A stretch of DNA of 64,000 nt from Mesorhizobium japonicum MAFF 303099 (GTDB lineage: Bacteria; Pseudomonadota; Alphaproteobacteria; Rhizobiales; Rhizobiaceae), in assembly GCF_000009625.1 (NCBI RefSeq), contig NC_002678.2, forward strand, positions 1,488,001 through 1,552,000. Direction: 5' to 3'. Shown one piece after another: positions 16,957 to 26,243 of the stretch. Both the position numbers and the translations under genes were made by a program. Under the pieces are notes generated by a model. It had not been told where the DNA came from. It made no database searches and saw nothing but the letters and a program-made list of their open reading frames with translations. Position 1 is the first letter of the stretch; every line of letters starts with the position of its first letter.

Positions 16957-17409
16957 CTAAAGGCTCTTCTTGAAGCCAATATGGCTGCCGGTGAAGCCAA
17001 GGTTTTCATAGAAGCGGTGCGCATCCGCCCGCCCCTTGTCGGTGGTCAGCTGCACAAGACTGCAGCCGCGCGCCCGGCATTGCTCGATCGCCCATTCGAA
17101 CATCAGCCGGCCGATGCCGCCCGAGCGCCGATGGCCGGCGACCCGTACCGCCTCGATCTGCCCGCGCCAGGCGCCCTTGCGCGACAGCCCGGCCAGGAAA
17201 GTGATCTGCAACGTGCCGATCACCTCGCCGCCATCCACCGCCACCGCCAGCAACTGGTTGGGATCGGCATCGATGGCATTGAAGGCATCGAGATAGCCCC
17301 GTGCCAGTGGCAAGGATGTATCCTCACGGGCGGCGCCCAGCGGATCGTCGGCGAGCATGGCGACGATTGCCGGCAGGTCGGAAGCTTGCGCCTTGCGGAA
17401 GGTGATCAT
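16957..17409 (-). CDS. GNAT family N-acetyltransferase
   Basis: 150 residues, a complete single GNAT domain. The acetyl-CoA motif A is seen as EAVRVAGHRRSGGIGRLMFEW-type sequence, with the R/Q-x-x-G-x-G/A pattern in RRSGGIG, followed by AHRFYENLGF, a common C-terminal GNAT motif. The family transfers acetyl groups to small amines or proteins in the cytosol. It is upstream of the aminotransferase in the same direction, with 132 bp of operator-rich DNA between them, so they are probably not a tight operon. Confidence 0.88.
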   Translation of the reverse strand: MITFRKAQASDLPAIVAMLADDPLGAAREDTSLPLARGYLDAFNAIDADPNQLLAVAVDGGEVIGTLQITFLAGLSRKGAWRGQIEAVRVAGHRRSGGIGRLMFEWAIEQCRARGCSLVQLTTDKGRADAHRFYENLGFTGSHIGFKKSL

Positions 17410-17452
17410 GGTGCCGGGATAGCGCGGGGCCGCGGTGCAAGCAACGGTGCGC

Positions 17453-17481
17453 CTTCCTTCCCCCCTTGTGGGGGAAGGAAG
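17453..17481. repeat. intergenic hairpin repeat
   Basis: Perfect 12-bp stem CTTCCTTCCCCC / GGGGGAAGGAAG with a 5-nt loop, 5 bp from the stop of the FMN-binding protein gene. Similar C-rich hairpins occur at 28290-28307 and 59684-59711, so it is likely a dispersed palindromic element; it may also stop transcription. Confidence 0.6.
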
Positions 17482-17486
17482 AGGTG

Positions 17487-18209
17487 CTAACTAATCTCGC
17501 CCTCATACGCCGCCTGCGCCTCCATCAACGCCGCGTCCAGCCTTTCGCCCTCGGCATAACCAGCCAGATTCCCCGGCCGCTCGATACCGGGCATCTGCCT
17601 CGGGCATGGCTCGGCCGCTCCGATCACCATGCGCACCGGGATGACGCCGGCCCACACCGGATGGCCATAGTCCTCCTCGTCGTCGGCGACGCCCTTGGCG
17701 CGCACCTTGGCTGATGCTTCTTCGATGCGCATGCCGATCACCATGGTCGCCTTGGCTTCCTGGGCCGAGATCGGCCGCAAGGTTTCTGATCGGCCGGGAT
17801 AGAAGCGGTCGACGACGCCGGCCAGCGCCTTCATCTTCTCCTCCGGTCCATCAACGATCCGCGCGGTGCCAAAGCACATCGCCGAGCGGTAGTTGGCCGA
17901 ATGGTTGAAGCCGGTGCGCGCCAGCACCAGCCCGTCGAGATGCGACACGGTGAGACAGGCCGGCGTGCCGCCGCGCAATTGGCGCAGCATGCGACTGGCC
18001 GACGAGCCGTGCCAGTACAGCATGTCGCCCTCGCGCCAGTGGATGGTCGGCGTGCAATAGGGCTGGCCTTCGAACGTGTAGGCGACGTGGCACAGCAGCC
18101 CGGCATCCAGCACCGCGAAGACGGCCGCATGGTCGTAGCTGCCGCGCTCATGCAGGCGCTTGACCCGGTTGCGGCTGGTGGTCGGAAAGCTGGCGGAAAC
18201 GTCGTTCAC
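17487..18209 (-). CDS. pyridoxamine 5'-phosphate oxidase-like FMN-binding protein
   Basis: 240 residues from the GTG at 18209, preceded by GAGGA with 8-nt spacing; the longer frame runs through the regulator on the other strand and is rejected. The split-barrel FMN-binding fold is indicated by AVLDAGLLCHVAYTFEGQPYCTPT-like N-terminal strands, the WHGSSASR phosphate-binding segment and VWAGVIPVRM near the end. It is closest to the NimA-like group, which reduces or binds flavin-type substrates. It is divergent from a MocR regulator, an arrangement well known for PLP/vitamin-B6-linked oxidases, so B6-related regulation is plausible. Confidence 0.85.
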   Translation of the reverse strand: MNDVSASFPTTSRNRVKRLHERGSYDHAAVFAVLDAGLLCHVAYTFEGQPYCTPTIHWREGDMLYWHGSSASRMLRQLRGGTPACLTVSHLDGLVLARTGFNHSANYRSAMCFGTARIVDGPEEKMKALAGVVDRFYPGRSETLRPISAQEAKATMVIGMRIEEASAKVRAKGVADDEEDYGHPVWAGVIPVRMVIGAAEPCPRQMPGIERPGNLAGYAEGERLDAALMEAQAAYEGEIS

Positions 18210-18247
18210 GGCTTGCGTCCTCGGCTGTTGTCTGCCAACCATGCGCC

Positions 18248-19690
18248 ATGGCATTGGTCGAGAAAAGAACCAATCACAGCGATAAAATTCAGACCAATCC
18301 GCCGGATTGGTCGGCGCTGATCCCGGTCCTGCCGGGCGACGGACCGCGCAGCCGCGAGCTTTACGCGGCGCTGCGGCGGCTGATCGAGACCGGCGCGCTG
18401 GCCGCCGGCGCCAAGCTGCCGACCACCCGCGACCTTGCCCGGCGCTTCGGCCTGTCGCGTTCGGCGGCGGTCGCCTGTTTCGAAATGCTGATCTCGGAGG
18501 GCTTTGCCGTGGCCAAGGTCGGCGCCGGCACCTTCGTCGCGCCCGATGTGCCATATCTGCCGACAACGCTGGTCAAGCCGCGCCCGCCGGAGATCGACGC
18601 CGCTATCTCGCTGCCTTGCGGCCTTGGCGTGGCGGTGTCCGACCCGCGCACGCTCAACCTGTTCCGCATCCTGCTGTCGCGCCACCTCGCCCGCCCCGGC
18701 CCCGAGCATTTCCGCTACGGCGATCCGCGCGGCGGCCTGCCGCTGCGCACCGCGATTGCCACGTATCTACGAACCGCGCGCGGCGTGCGCTGCGACGCCG
18801 GCCAGATCCTGCTGACCTCGGGCACGCAGCAGGGGCTCGACCTGCTGGCGCGCGCGGCACTTCGCCCCGGCGACGCCGTCTGGCTGGAAAACCCCTGCTA
18901 TCCCATGGCGCACGCCGTGCTGGCCGGCAGCGGCGCCAGGATTGTCGCCGTGACGGTCGACGCCGAGGGGCTCGATCCCGAGATCGGCGAACGTCTCTGC
19001 CCAAAGGCACGCGCGGCCTATGTCACGCCCTCGCACCAATATCCGCTCGGCGTGACCATGACGATGCGCCGGCGGCTTGCCCTGCTCGACTGGGCGCGGC
19101 GCAACGAGGCCTGGATCATCGAGGACGATTACGACAGCGAGTTCCGCTATGCCGGCCCGCCGTTGACCTCGCTGCAAGGCATGGATGGCGCGGGCCGCGT
19201 CGCCTATCTCGGCACCTTCTCCAAGGTGCTCTTCCCCGGCCTGCGCATCGGCTATGTCGTGGTGCCGGAACCCTTGCTCGATGCCGTCATGGCGATCAGG
19301 GCGCGCTCCGACCGTTACCCCTCGACGCTGGCCGAAGGCGCGCTGACCGACCTGTTGAACGAGGGCCATTTCGCCGCGCATCTCCGGCGCGTGCGTCGCC
19401 GTGTGCAAGCCGCGCGCGACGTGCTGGTGGCGGGCCTCCAGGCGCATTGCGGCGACAGGCTCGATGTGACGGTGCCCGAACAGGGGTTGCATCTGATGGC
19501 GATGTTAAGGGGCAACGGACCGGACACGGCGATCGTCGAGGCGGCGAAGGCCGTGGGTGTCGGCGTGCGGGCGCTGTCCGCGATGTTCATCGACGGCGCG
19601 CCGAGACATGGCCTGGTGCTGGGCTTTTCCGGGTTTTCGGATGAGGAGTTGAGGGGAGCGACGGTAAGGTTAGGCGGGGTGATGCGGTAA
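18248..19690 (+). CDS. MocR/PdxR-type transcriptional regulator (GntR-HTH + aminotransferase domain)
   Basis: 480 residues. Residues about 35-100 form a GntR-type winged helix (RELYAALRRLIETG, then TTRDLARRFGLSRSAAVACFEML), and the rest is a class I aminotransferase-like domain with the PLP lysine Lys326 in GTFSKVLFPGLRIGY. Such regulators sense PLP or amino compounds and control the adjacent gene, here the divergent FMN-binding oxidase. Four ACCAATC-type half-sites overlap its 5' end, and the second pair lies inside the coding region, encoding TNPPDW. An alternative later start was not found. Confidence 0.9.
   Translation: MALVEKRTNHSDKIQTNPPDWSALIPVLPGDGPRSRELYAALRRLIETGALAAGAKLPTTRDLARRFGLSRSAAVACFEMLISEGFAVAKVGAGTFVAPDVPYLPTTLVKPRPPEIDAAISLPCGLGVAVSDPRTLNLFRILLSRHLARPGPEHFRYGDPRGGLPLRTAIATYLRTARGVRCDAGQILLTSGTQQGLDLLARAALRPGDAVWLENPCYPMAHAVLAGSGARIVAVTVDAEGLDPEIGERLCPKARAAYVTPSHQYPLGVTMTMRRRLALLDWARRNEAWIIEDDYDSEFRYAGPPLTSLQGMDGAGRVAYLGTFSKVLFPGLRIGYVVVPEPLLDAVMAIRARSDRYPSTLAEGALTDLLNEGHFAAHLRRVRRRVQAARDVLVAGLQAHCGDRLDVTVPEQGLHLMAMLRGNGPDTAIVEAAKAVGVGVRALSAMFIDGAPRHGLVLGFSGFSDEELRGATVRLGGVMR
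18253..18312. promoter_or_regulatory. MocR operator candidate: four ATTGGT/ACCAAT half-sites
   Basis: ATTGGT (18253-18258) and ACCAAT (18269-18274) form one inverted pair. A perfect 21-bp palindrome with 10-bp arms (18292-18312) carries the second pair. All lie just inside the regulator gene and 44-103 bp from the start of the divergent oxidase gene. Confidence 0.62.
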
Positions 19691-19694
19691 CCGC

Positions 19695-20192
19695 TTAATC
19701 CGCATCAGCGGCAGGCTTCGCCTTCCCGCACTGCGCCAGCACCTTGCCGATGGCCCCCTTCGAACCCTTCAGCGGAAAACTGCTCGAACCGTATTTGGCC
19801 GAACTGACCGTCACATCCCCCTTCCCCCGCAACAGCTCCAGCAGCGGATCGGCCTTGGCCAGATCCGCCACGAAATAATTGTACATTTCCTCCAGCTGCA
19901 GCGTCCTGGTCACCGTCTTTCCGTCGGCCTTGAAGTCGAACGCGACGCTGATGCCAGGCTCCAGTTGCTGGCCGCTGGTACCGAGGTCATAGCTCAGCAC
20001 CGGCTTGTCGAAACAGGCCAGCATCAGATACGCGTCGCCCTTCGGGCCGCCGCAGACCGAGGCGGTCAGCACGCTGCCGCCCTCGTCTTCCTCCATCTTC
20101 GCACTCCAGCCGCCGCACGACGCGGCAAACGCCGGCTGCGCGGCCTGCAATGCGGCCACGGCACCGGCGACGACGAGATATCCAGCTCTCAT
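19695..20192 (-). CDS. periplasmic hypothetical protein
   Basis: 165 residues from the ATG at 20192, preceded by AGGGGGA. A clear signal peptide (GYLVVAGAVAALQAAQPAFA) is cleaved near AFA-AS. The mature part has four cysteines (SCGGW, SVCGG, LACFD, AQCGK) that could form disulfides and is rich in beta strand. No named domain is recognised. Convergent with the MocR gene, leaving only 4 bp between stops, and divergent from the DUF922 protein; two exported proteins may share a promoter region. Confidence 0.72.
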   Translation of the reverse strand: MRAGYLVVAGAVAALQAAQPAFAASCGGWSAKMEEDEGGSVLTASVCGGPKGDAYLMLACFDKPVLSYDLGTSGQQLEPGISVAFDFKADGKTVTRTLQLEEMYNYFVADLAKADPLLELLRGKGDVTVSSAKYGSSSFPLKGSKGAIGKVLAQCGKAKPAADAD

Positions 20193-20298
20193 GACTTCCC
20201 CCTGACAATTGCGGCACCCGCAACCAGCATATAGGAAAAGCGATCCCGTGACATTGCCCGTTGCGGCAAGGTCGTGTGGTCCGGGTTTGGAGAGCGTT

Positions 20299-20895
20299 GT
20301 GTCGAGAGTTCGTCTGTGTCTTCTGCTGGCCGCCCTGGTGGCCTTGCCTGTCACCGCCCATGCGCAGTGGAAGCCGGTCGAGAAGGTGGTAACCTATGCC
20401 ATTTCGGGCCAGTCCGGGCTGGAGCTCTACCGGTCGATCGGCGAGAACGGACCGAATGTCGGTATTGCCCGCGCCATCGCCTACACCAACTTCAAGCTGA
20501 CCTGGGGAGTCAGGGACTACAAGCCCAGGGGCAAGGATTGCGTGCTGACGGCGGCGAAGCCGAAACTGATCATCATCTACACCTTGCCAAGCCCTTCCGC
20601 GCCGCTGCCGCCCGCCGTCCAGAAGAACTGGGAGGTGTTCATCGCCGGCGTCAGCGCCCATGAGAAGGTGCATGGCGCCAGCATGATAAAAATGGTGCAT
20701 GACATCGAAGCCGCGACAGACGGACTGACCGTCGCCGATGATCCCAAATGCAGCAAGACCAGGGCCGAGGTGGTCCGTCGGCTCGACGCGATCTCGAAGG
20801 CGAGGATACAGGCAAGCCGGGATTTCGACCGCGTCGAGTTCGGCAAGGGCGGCAATCTGCAGAAGCTTGTCCTCGCTTTGGTGAATGGCGGCTGA
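20299..20895 (+). CDS. DUF922 family secreted putative metalloprotease
   Basis: 198 residues from the GTG at 20299, with GGAGAG upstream; the frame opens earlier but the signal peptide begins here (LCLLLAALVALPVTAHA). The DUF922 zinc-protease-like motif is visible as SAHEKVHG, an HExxH arrangement, with a further Glu in the next helix (MVHDIEAATDG). Two conserved cysteines (DCVLT, PKCSK) may form a disulfide. Likely periplasmic; the substrate is unknown. Confidence 0.85.
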   Translation: MSRVRLCLLLAALVALPVTAHAQWKPVEKVVTYAISGQSGLELYRSIGENGPNVGIARAIAYTNFKLTWGVRDYKPRGKDCVLTAAKPKLIIIYTLPSPSAPLPPAVQKNWEVFIAGVSAHEKVHGASMIKMVHDIEAATDGLTVADDPKCSKTRAEVVRRLDAISKARIQASRDFDRVEFGKGGNLQKLVLALVNGG

Positions 20896-20901
20896 GCGCC
20901 T

Positions 20902-21435
20902 TCAAGCCTCGGACACCAGCCCCTCGAGCAGCGCCAAACCTTCCGGCCAGTCGCCCAGGCCGCTTTCTGCATTGATATGGCCGAACGGCCCGATGACGGC
21001 CAGGCGGCTGCCCCATTGCGTCGCCCGCGCCTCGGCATACTCCGCCGAGCCATAGGGATCGTCGGTACTGATCACCACAAGCGAGGCAAAGCGCAGCTTG
21101 CCCTGCGGAATCCCGGCGAAGGTCATGCCATATCTGGGAAAGACCGCCGACGCCGGATCGGGAACGCCGACCAGCAAGGCCGCCTTGACGGGCCTTTGCG
21201 AAATCTTCTGCCAATGCGCGATCAGCAGGCAGGACAGGCTGTGCGCGACCAGCACCGGCGGCTCGGGCGCCGCGATCACCGCAGCCTCCAGCGCCGCCAG
21301 CCAGTCGGCGAAATCCGGCAGGTCCCAGCTTGAGGGCTGGAAGCGCCGCATTGCCGGATTGGCGTCTTCCCAGCGCGATTGCCAATGCGCCGGGCCGGAA
21401 CCGCCGCTGCCCGGCAGGATGATGAAATGCGTCAT
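20902..21435 (-). CDS. RBBP9/YdeN family serine hydrolase
   Basis: 177 residues, a complete small alpha/beta hydrolase. It starts FIILPGSGGSGPAHWQSRW, typical of this family. The nucleophile Ser66 lies in LVAHSLSC, the acid is in STDDPYG (Asp125/126) and the base is His153 in FGHINAESG. Members are cytosolic esterases of unclear substrate. Convergent with the DUF922 gene (7 bp apart) and divergent from the Lrp regulator. Confidence 0.9.
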   Translation of the reverse strand: MTHFIILPGSGGSGPAHWQSRWEDANPAMRRFQPSSWDLPDFADWLAALEAAVIAAPEPPVLVAHSLSCLLIAHWQKISQRPVKAALLVGVPDPASAVFPRYGMTFAGIPQGKLRFASLVVISTDDPYGSAEYAEARATQWGSRLAVIGPFGHINAESGLGDWPEGLALLEGLVSEA

Positions 21436-21543
21436 GTCGCCTTGCTCCTATCGATCACAGGTGCATGGTGGCGTCTTGAATTGCCGTCGGGAATGGGAAA
21501 TCATCGGAGAAATCACGTCCTTACCGATGGATTCAAGGTGACC

Positions 21544-22026
21544 ATGAAGACCAGCGATGAGCGCGCGCCGCTCGACCCGACCGACATCGCCATCATAGAG
21601 GCCATGCAGGAAAACGGCCGCATCGGCATATCGGAGCTTGGCCGCCGGGTCGGACTGTCGCAGCCGGCCACCTCCGAGCGGGTCAAGCGGCTGGAGGAGC
21701 GCGGCATCATTGCCGGCTACACCGCGGTGATCGACCCGGCCGCCCTTGGCCTCGGCATGATGGCGATCATCCGGGTGCGCACCACGCATGAGCACATCCG
21801 CCCCTGCCTGAAGCAGTTCGCCGAAATGCCCGAGATTACCGAAGTGCACCGGCTGACCGGCGAGGACTGCTTCATCCTGAAAGTGCTCGTCCCCTCGCCC
21901 GCCCACCTTGAAACGATCGTCGACGCCGTGGCGCGCCGTGGCGCGGTCACCACCGCACTGGTGCTGCGCAGCGAGACGCCAAAGCCCATCGGCCGCGAGC
22001 TGATCCGCGCGAACACGGTTTCGTGA
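21544..22026 (+). CDS. Lrp/AsnC family transcriptional regulator
   Basis: 160 residues from the ATG at 21544, with AAGGTGA upstream; the longer frame is out of place. Residues 10-60 form the AsnC-type helix-turn-helix (DIAIIEAMQENGRIGISELGRRV..), then a RAM effector-binding domain with TGEDCFILKVL. Such octameric regulators respond to amino acids. Divergent from the RBBP9-like hydrolase, which may be its target. Confidence 0.93.
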   Translation: MKTSDERAPLDPTDIAIIEAMQENGRIGISELGRRVGLSQPATSERVKRLEERGIIAGYTAVIDPAALGLGMMAIIRVRTTHEHIRPCLKQFAEMPEITEVHRLTGEDCFILKVLVPSPAHLETIVDAVARRGAVTTALVLRSETPKPIGRELIRANTVS

Positions 22027-22093
22027 GGGCCGAACCGGTCATCAATCCGTTGCAGTGCGGACCTAACTGCTGAGCGAACTGGACCTGGAATTC

Positions 22094-23407
22094 ATGACGA
22101 CAGGACGAGGCAAACGCCTGATGATCGCGGCCGCCGCCGCATCGTTGTTCGGCCTTGCCTTTACTTTGCCGGCAACTCTTGTCCGCGCCGGAACAGGCAG
22201 TGTCCAACCCGGCCCGCTATCGCGCGCCGACGCCTTTGCCCGGGCGCAGGCGCTGACCGCCCTTGGCCGGAAAATGTTCTTCGACCCTGCGCTCTCGGCT
22301 TCGGGCAAGCAGGCCTGCTCGTCCTGTCATGACCCGCGCCACGCCTTCGGTCCGGCCTCGGCGGCACCCGTCGAGATGGGCGGGCCAACGCTCGACCGGC
22401 CCGGCGTGCGCGCCGTGCCGTCGCTGCGCTATCTCCAGGCGGCGCCCGCCTTCACCGAGCATTTCTACGATTCCGAGGACGAAGGCGACGAGAGCGTCGA
22501 CAATGGCCCGACCGGCGGCCTGACCTGGGACGGCCGCGCCGACCATGGCAAGGATCAGGCGAAAATCCCCCTGCTCTCGCCCTTCGAGATGGCCAACAAG
22601 GATGAGGCCGCCGTCACCGCCGCCTTGCGCAAGGCCGCCTATGCCGGCGAGTTCAAGGCGGCCTTCGGCGACGACGTGTTCGACCACGCGAGCGATACCT
22701 TCGACGCCGCCGCCGAGGCACTCGGCACCTTCGAGCAGAGCGCTGCCGACTTCTATCCCTATTCCAGCCGCTACGACGCCTTCCTCGCCGGCAAGGCGAA
22801 GCTGACGCCGCAGGAGATGCGCGGCCGCGCGTTGTTCGAGGACGAGACCAAGGGCAATTGCGCCAGCTGCCACTTGAGCGAACCGGCCAATGACGGCGAG
22901 CCGCCGCAATTCACCGATTTCGGCCTGATCGCCATCGCCGTGCCGCGCAATGCGGCAATCCCCGCCAATGCCGACCCCGCCTATGTCGATCTTGGCCTCT
23001 GCGGCCCGCTGCGCACCGACTTCAAGGGCCGGGCCGAATATTGCGGTCTGTTCAAGACGCCGACGCTGCGCAATGTCGCGCTGCGCAAGAGCTTCTTCCA
23101 CAATGGCGCCTTGCACACGCTGCGCGACGCGGTCGCTTTTTACGCCAGCCGCGACAGCGATCCCGGCCATTGGTATCCCAGAAATGCCGATGGCACGATC
23201 AGGAAATATGACGATCTGCCAAAGGCTTACTGGGGAAACTTGAATAGGATCCACCCTTCGATGGCAAAAAGCCCGGCGACAGACCGGCGCTCAACGACGC
23301 CGAGATCGACGACATCGTCGCCTTCCTGGGCACGCTTACCGACGCCGACCAGCGGGAGGCGCCAGCGAACTGAACCACCTTGCCCGGTTTGGCCTGTCCG
23401 CCGGTGA
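22094..23407 (+). CDS. di-haem cytochrome c peroxidase / MauG family protein, frameshifted at the 3' end
   Basis: 437 residues as read. A signal peptide is followed by two c-type haem sites, C75SSCH79 and C256ASCH260, with the ARAQALTALGRKMFFDPALS opening typical of the bacterial di-haem peroxidase/MauG family, acting in the periplasm. After residue about 384 the frame turns into an Arg/Ser/Thr-rich, non-protein-like tail. One base lower in frame the DNA encodes DPPFDGKKPGD...DDIVAFLGTLTDAD and stops at 23373, the normal family ending. A one-base insertion near 23250 (AATAGGAT) explains this. Either the gene has lost its last 40 residues or the base is an assembly error. Confidence 0.8.
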   Translation: MTTGRGKRLMIAAAAASLFGLAFTLPATLVRAGTGSVQPGPLSRADAFARAQALTALGRKMFFDPALSASGKQACSSCHDPRHAFGPASAAPVEMGGPTLDRPGVRAVPSLRYLQAAPAFTEHFYDSEDEGDESVDNGPTGGLTWDGRADHGKDQAKIPLLSPFEMANKDEAAVTAALRKAAYAGEFKAAFGDDVFDHASDTFDAAAEALGTFEQSAADFYPYSSRYDAFLAGKAKLTPQEMRGRALFEDETKGNCASCHLSEPANDGEPPQFTDFGLIAIAVPRNAAIPANADPAYVDLGLCGPLRTDFKGRAEYCGLFKTPTLRNVALRKSFFHNGALHTLRDAVAFYASRDSDPGHWYPRNADGTIRKYDDLPKAYWGNLNRIHPSMAKSPATDRRSTTPRSTTSSPSWARLPTPTSGRRQRTEPPCPVWPVRR

Positions 23408-23535
23408 AAAGAAGGTGCCTCGATCTTGCCGGATTAGATGCGCCGCACGCTTGGGGCCGGTAAAGAAAGACATATCCCATTAGCGCTTCCTAAACCGCCT
23501 TGCGTTATTCCTCGTCACTCGATGGTGGGACGCAG

Positions 23536-25971
23536 ATGAACGCATTCAGGCGAGCGGCCGGATTTGTTGTGATCCTGTTGACCGGCGTGGCGACGCTGGC
23601 GGCGTTGCATATCGATGCCCAGCGAAACTTCGCGCTGGCCAAGGAGCGCTATGTCGAGAACTCCCAGGCGGCTTCCAGAGCGACGGCCAAGACCGTCGAA
23701 GACGCCTTGCGGGCCGTCTACGAGAATGTGCGCACCCTGAGCTATCTGCCGAGCGTGCGGAACCTCGACCGGCATGGCACGAACCTTGGCGATGAGGGCC
23801 GCGCGACGATCCAGCAGATCTACAACAACCTCGCCAACAATGTCTCGATTTCCGAGGTCTACTTCCTGCCGCTGGATTTCGATCCGGACCGCTTCGATGC
23901 CGCGACCGGCAAGCTGGAGGAGCCGATCCTCCAGTTCGACCAGTTGATCGTGAATGCCAAGGCGAGATCCGATGCCGCCGGCGGCGCCAAACAGGCGAAG
24001 CTGGACGAGAATGCACTGACCCGCCCGCCGGAAGAGGTCGAGACCTATGAATACCACGAGCTGGCCAAACAGCTCGCCTGGCTGAAGACGAACTATCCGA
24101 ATTCGAGCGCCATCGACGGGTTGAATGTGCCGATCATCGGCACGAAGGAGCTCATCACCTGCGACAACACCGATTTCATCCATTCCGGCAATGACGCCGA
24201 TCGCTCAGGCTTCATCCTTTCGGTCCCGGTCTTCGGCCAGGATGGCAGCCTGCGCGGCTCCGTCTCGGCGATCATGCTTACCTCGGCGCTGCGGAAACTG
24301 TTGCCGGGCAGCGACTATGTCATCGTCAATTCAGGCTACGGCTTTGAATCCGACCAGCACAAGATGTCGACGGCCCTGGCGGCGGACTCCCGTGCCTTCA
24401 CGGCGGCCGACCCCAATCTGATCTATTCCGAAGTCATTCCGCTCTCGCTCAACGATCCCAGAAGCGCATGGCGTCTGTGGGCCGGTTTCCCCAACAGCCG
24501 GTTCGACAACAACATGGACGTCCAGTCCGTGCGTCAATTCGAACTGGCCGGTTATGCGGCGGTGGCGGTGGTTACGCTGCTGGCGCTGGCATGCTGGTAC
24601 GCTATCGGGCGCACGATGACGATGCAGGTCGAGGCCGCAGAGACCCTTGAGCGTCGGGTCGAGCAACGCACCGCCCAGATCCAGCACCTCGCCACGCATG
24701 ATATTCTCACCGGCCTGCCCAACCGAGGCCTGCTGGCCGACACGATGGACGAGGCATTGCGAAGCCTCAGGGACGACGAGAAGCTGGCCGTCCATTGCGT
24801 CGATCTCGACCGTTTCAAGCCGGTCAACGACACGCTCGGCCATCCCATAGGCGATCAGCTTCTCGGCGCGGTGGCGAAGCGGTTGAAACACCATGCCGGC
24901 GAAACCGCCATGGTCGCCAGAATTGGCGGGGATGAGTTCGTCATCCTTCAACTCCTGCTCGACGGCAACGACGAGGCCGGTGTGCTGGCAAGCCGTGTCA
25001 TTCATGCCCTGTCCGACGAATTCTCCATCCAGGGCCACAAGATCAACATCGGCGGCAGCATCGGCATCGCCGTCTTCCCCGACGACGGGCAAAATTCGGA
25101 AACCCTTATCCGAAATGCCGACCTTGCCTTGTACAAGGCCAAGATGGAGGGCCGCGGCACGTGCAGGTCGTTCGAGCCGGGAATGGATGCAAGGCTGCAG
25201 GAGCGGCGCCAACTCGAATCCGAACTGGCGCTCGGCGTGAAAAAAGAACAATTCGTGCTGCATTATCAGCCGCTGCATGACGCAAAGACCTCGCAGCTCA
25301 CTGGCTTCGAAGCGCTGGTGCGATGGAACCATCCGCGCCTCGGCCTGCTGGCGCCGTCGGAGTTCATCCAATTGGCCGAGGAGACAGGCGCCATCGACGC
25401 GCTTGGCGAGTGGATCATGCGGCGTGCCTGCGCCGACGCCGCGAAATGGCCCCAGCCCGTCAAGGTCGCGGTCAATCTTTCGCCGGCCCAGTTCAAACAG
25501 CAGGGGCTGTCGCTTCAGGTTGCCGCGGCGCTCGCGGCTTCAGGCCTGCTGCCGTCACGGCTCGAACTGGAGATCACCGAGTCGGTGCTGTTGGCGAACA
25601 ACGAAAACACGCTGAACACGCTGTACAGTCTGCGCGACCTCGGCATCTCCATAGCCATGGACGATTTCGGCACCGGCTACTCCTCGCTGAGCTATCTCAG
25701 GTCGTTCCCGTTCAACCGCATCAAGATCGACCGCAGCTTCGTCAGCCTGATGTGCGAGAGCAGCGAAAGCCGGGCGATCGTCAAGGCCGTCGCTGAACTC
25801 GGCACCACGCTCGGCATGACAACGACCGCCGAAGGCGTCGAGACCGAGGACCAGTACAGGCTGGTCAAGGAGAATGGCTGCACGGATGTCCAGGGCTGGT
25901 ATTTTGGCCGCCCGATGCCGGCCTCCGAGCTTCATACGCTTTTCGAACAGCCGGAAGCCCTGACCGCGTAA
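23536..25971 (+). CDS. membrane GGDEF-EAL protein (c-di-GMP synthase/phosphodiesterase)
   Basis: 811 residues from the ATG at 23536; a TTG 12 codons earlier lacks support. A transmembrane helix near residue 20 and another near 345 enclose a periplasmic sensor domain of about 310 residues, related to CHASE-type domains. Then come a GGDEF domain with the intact motif at 464-468 and an EAL domain with EALVRW at 592, NLSPAQF, EITESVL, DDFGTGYSSL and the lysine of IKIDRSF. Both catalytic sites look complete, so it may make and degrade cyclic di-GMP under control of an external signal. Monocistronic. Confidence 0.93.
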   Translation: MNAFRRAAGFVVILLTGVATLAALHIDAQRNFALAKERYVENSQAASRATAKTVEDALRAVYENVRTLSYLPSVRNLDRHGTNLGDEGRATIQQIYNNLANNVSISEVYFLPLDFDPDRFDAATGKLEEPILQFDQLIVNAKARSDAAGGAKQAKLDENALTRPPEEVETYEYHELAKQLAWLKTNYPNSSAIDGLNVPIIGTKELITCDNTDFIHSGNDADRSGFILSVPVFGQDGSLRGSVSAIMLTSALRKLLPGSDYVIVNSGYGFESDQHKMSTALAADSRAFTAADPNLIYSEVIPLSLNDPRSAWRLWAGFPNSRFDNNMDVQSVRQFELAGYAAVAVVTLLALACWYAIGRTMTMQVEAAETLERRVEQRTAQIQHLATHDILTGLPNRGLLADTMDEALRSLRDDEKLAVHCVDLDRFKPVNDTLGHPIGDQLLGAVAKRLKHHAGETAMVARIGGDEFVILQLLLDGNDEAGVLASRVIHALSDEFSIQGHKINIGGSIGIAVFPDDGQNSETLIRNADLALYKAKMEGRGTCRSFEPGMDARLQERRQLESELALGVKKEQFVLHYQPLHDAKTSQLTGFEALVRWNHPRLGLLAPSEFIQLAEETGAIDALGEWIMRRACADAAKWPQPVKVAVNLSPAQFKQQGLSLQVAAALAASGLLPSRLELEITESVLLANNENTLNTLYSLRDLGISIAMDDFGTGYSSLSYLRSFPFNRIKIDRSFVSLMCESSESRAIVKAVAELGTTLGMTTTAEGVETEDQYRLVKENGCTDVQGWYFGRPMPASELHTLFEQPEALTA

Positions 25972-26243
25972 TCTGCCAGACGGCACGATGGCACCGGACG
26001 CCACAGCGCTGGTGGCCGCGCAGGATGCTTTTTGGCAAGATCGATAGTGGCAGCCAGACCAGTTCACCGTTTCACGGGACCGGCGAACCGCTCTAACTCC
26101 TTGTTTTGACGCAATTCCGGACGGAAAAACCGGATGTAGGCACGTAAAAAACATGCTAGGAATTACATCCTACCAGCCCCTCCGATACGGAGGGTGCGCT
26201 AATGCGTAGGTTGGCGCTAGCGGTGGCGGTGATTCTAGGTGGA
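25972..26243. other. convergent intergenic region with a hairpin
   Basis: No gene is supported. A short hairpin, CCCTCCG-ATA-CGGAGGG (26178-26194), lies near the right end; its tail has no T run. It directly precedes an antisense frame at 26202 (see findings). Confidence 0.4.
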
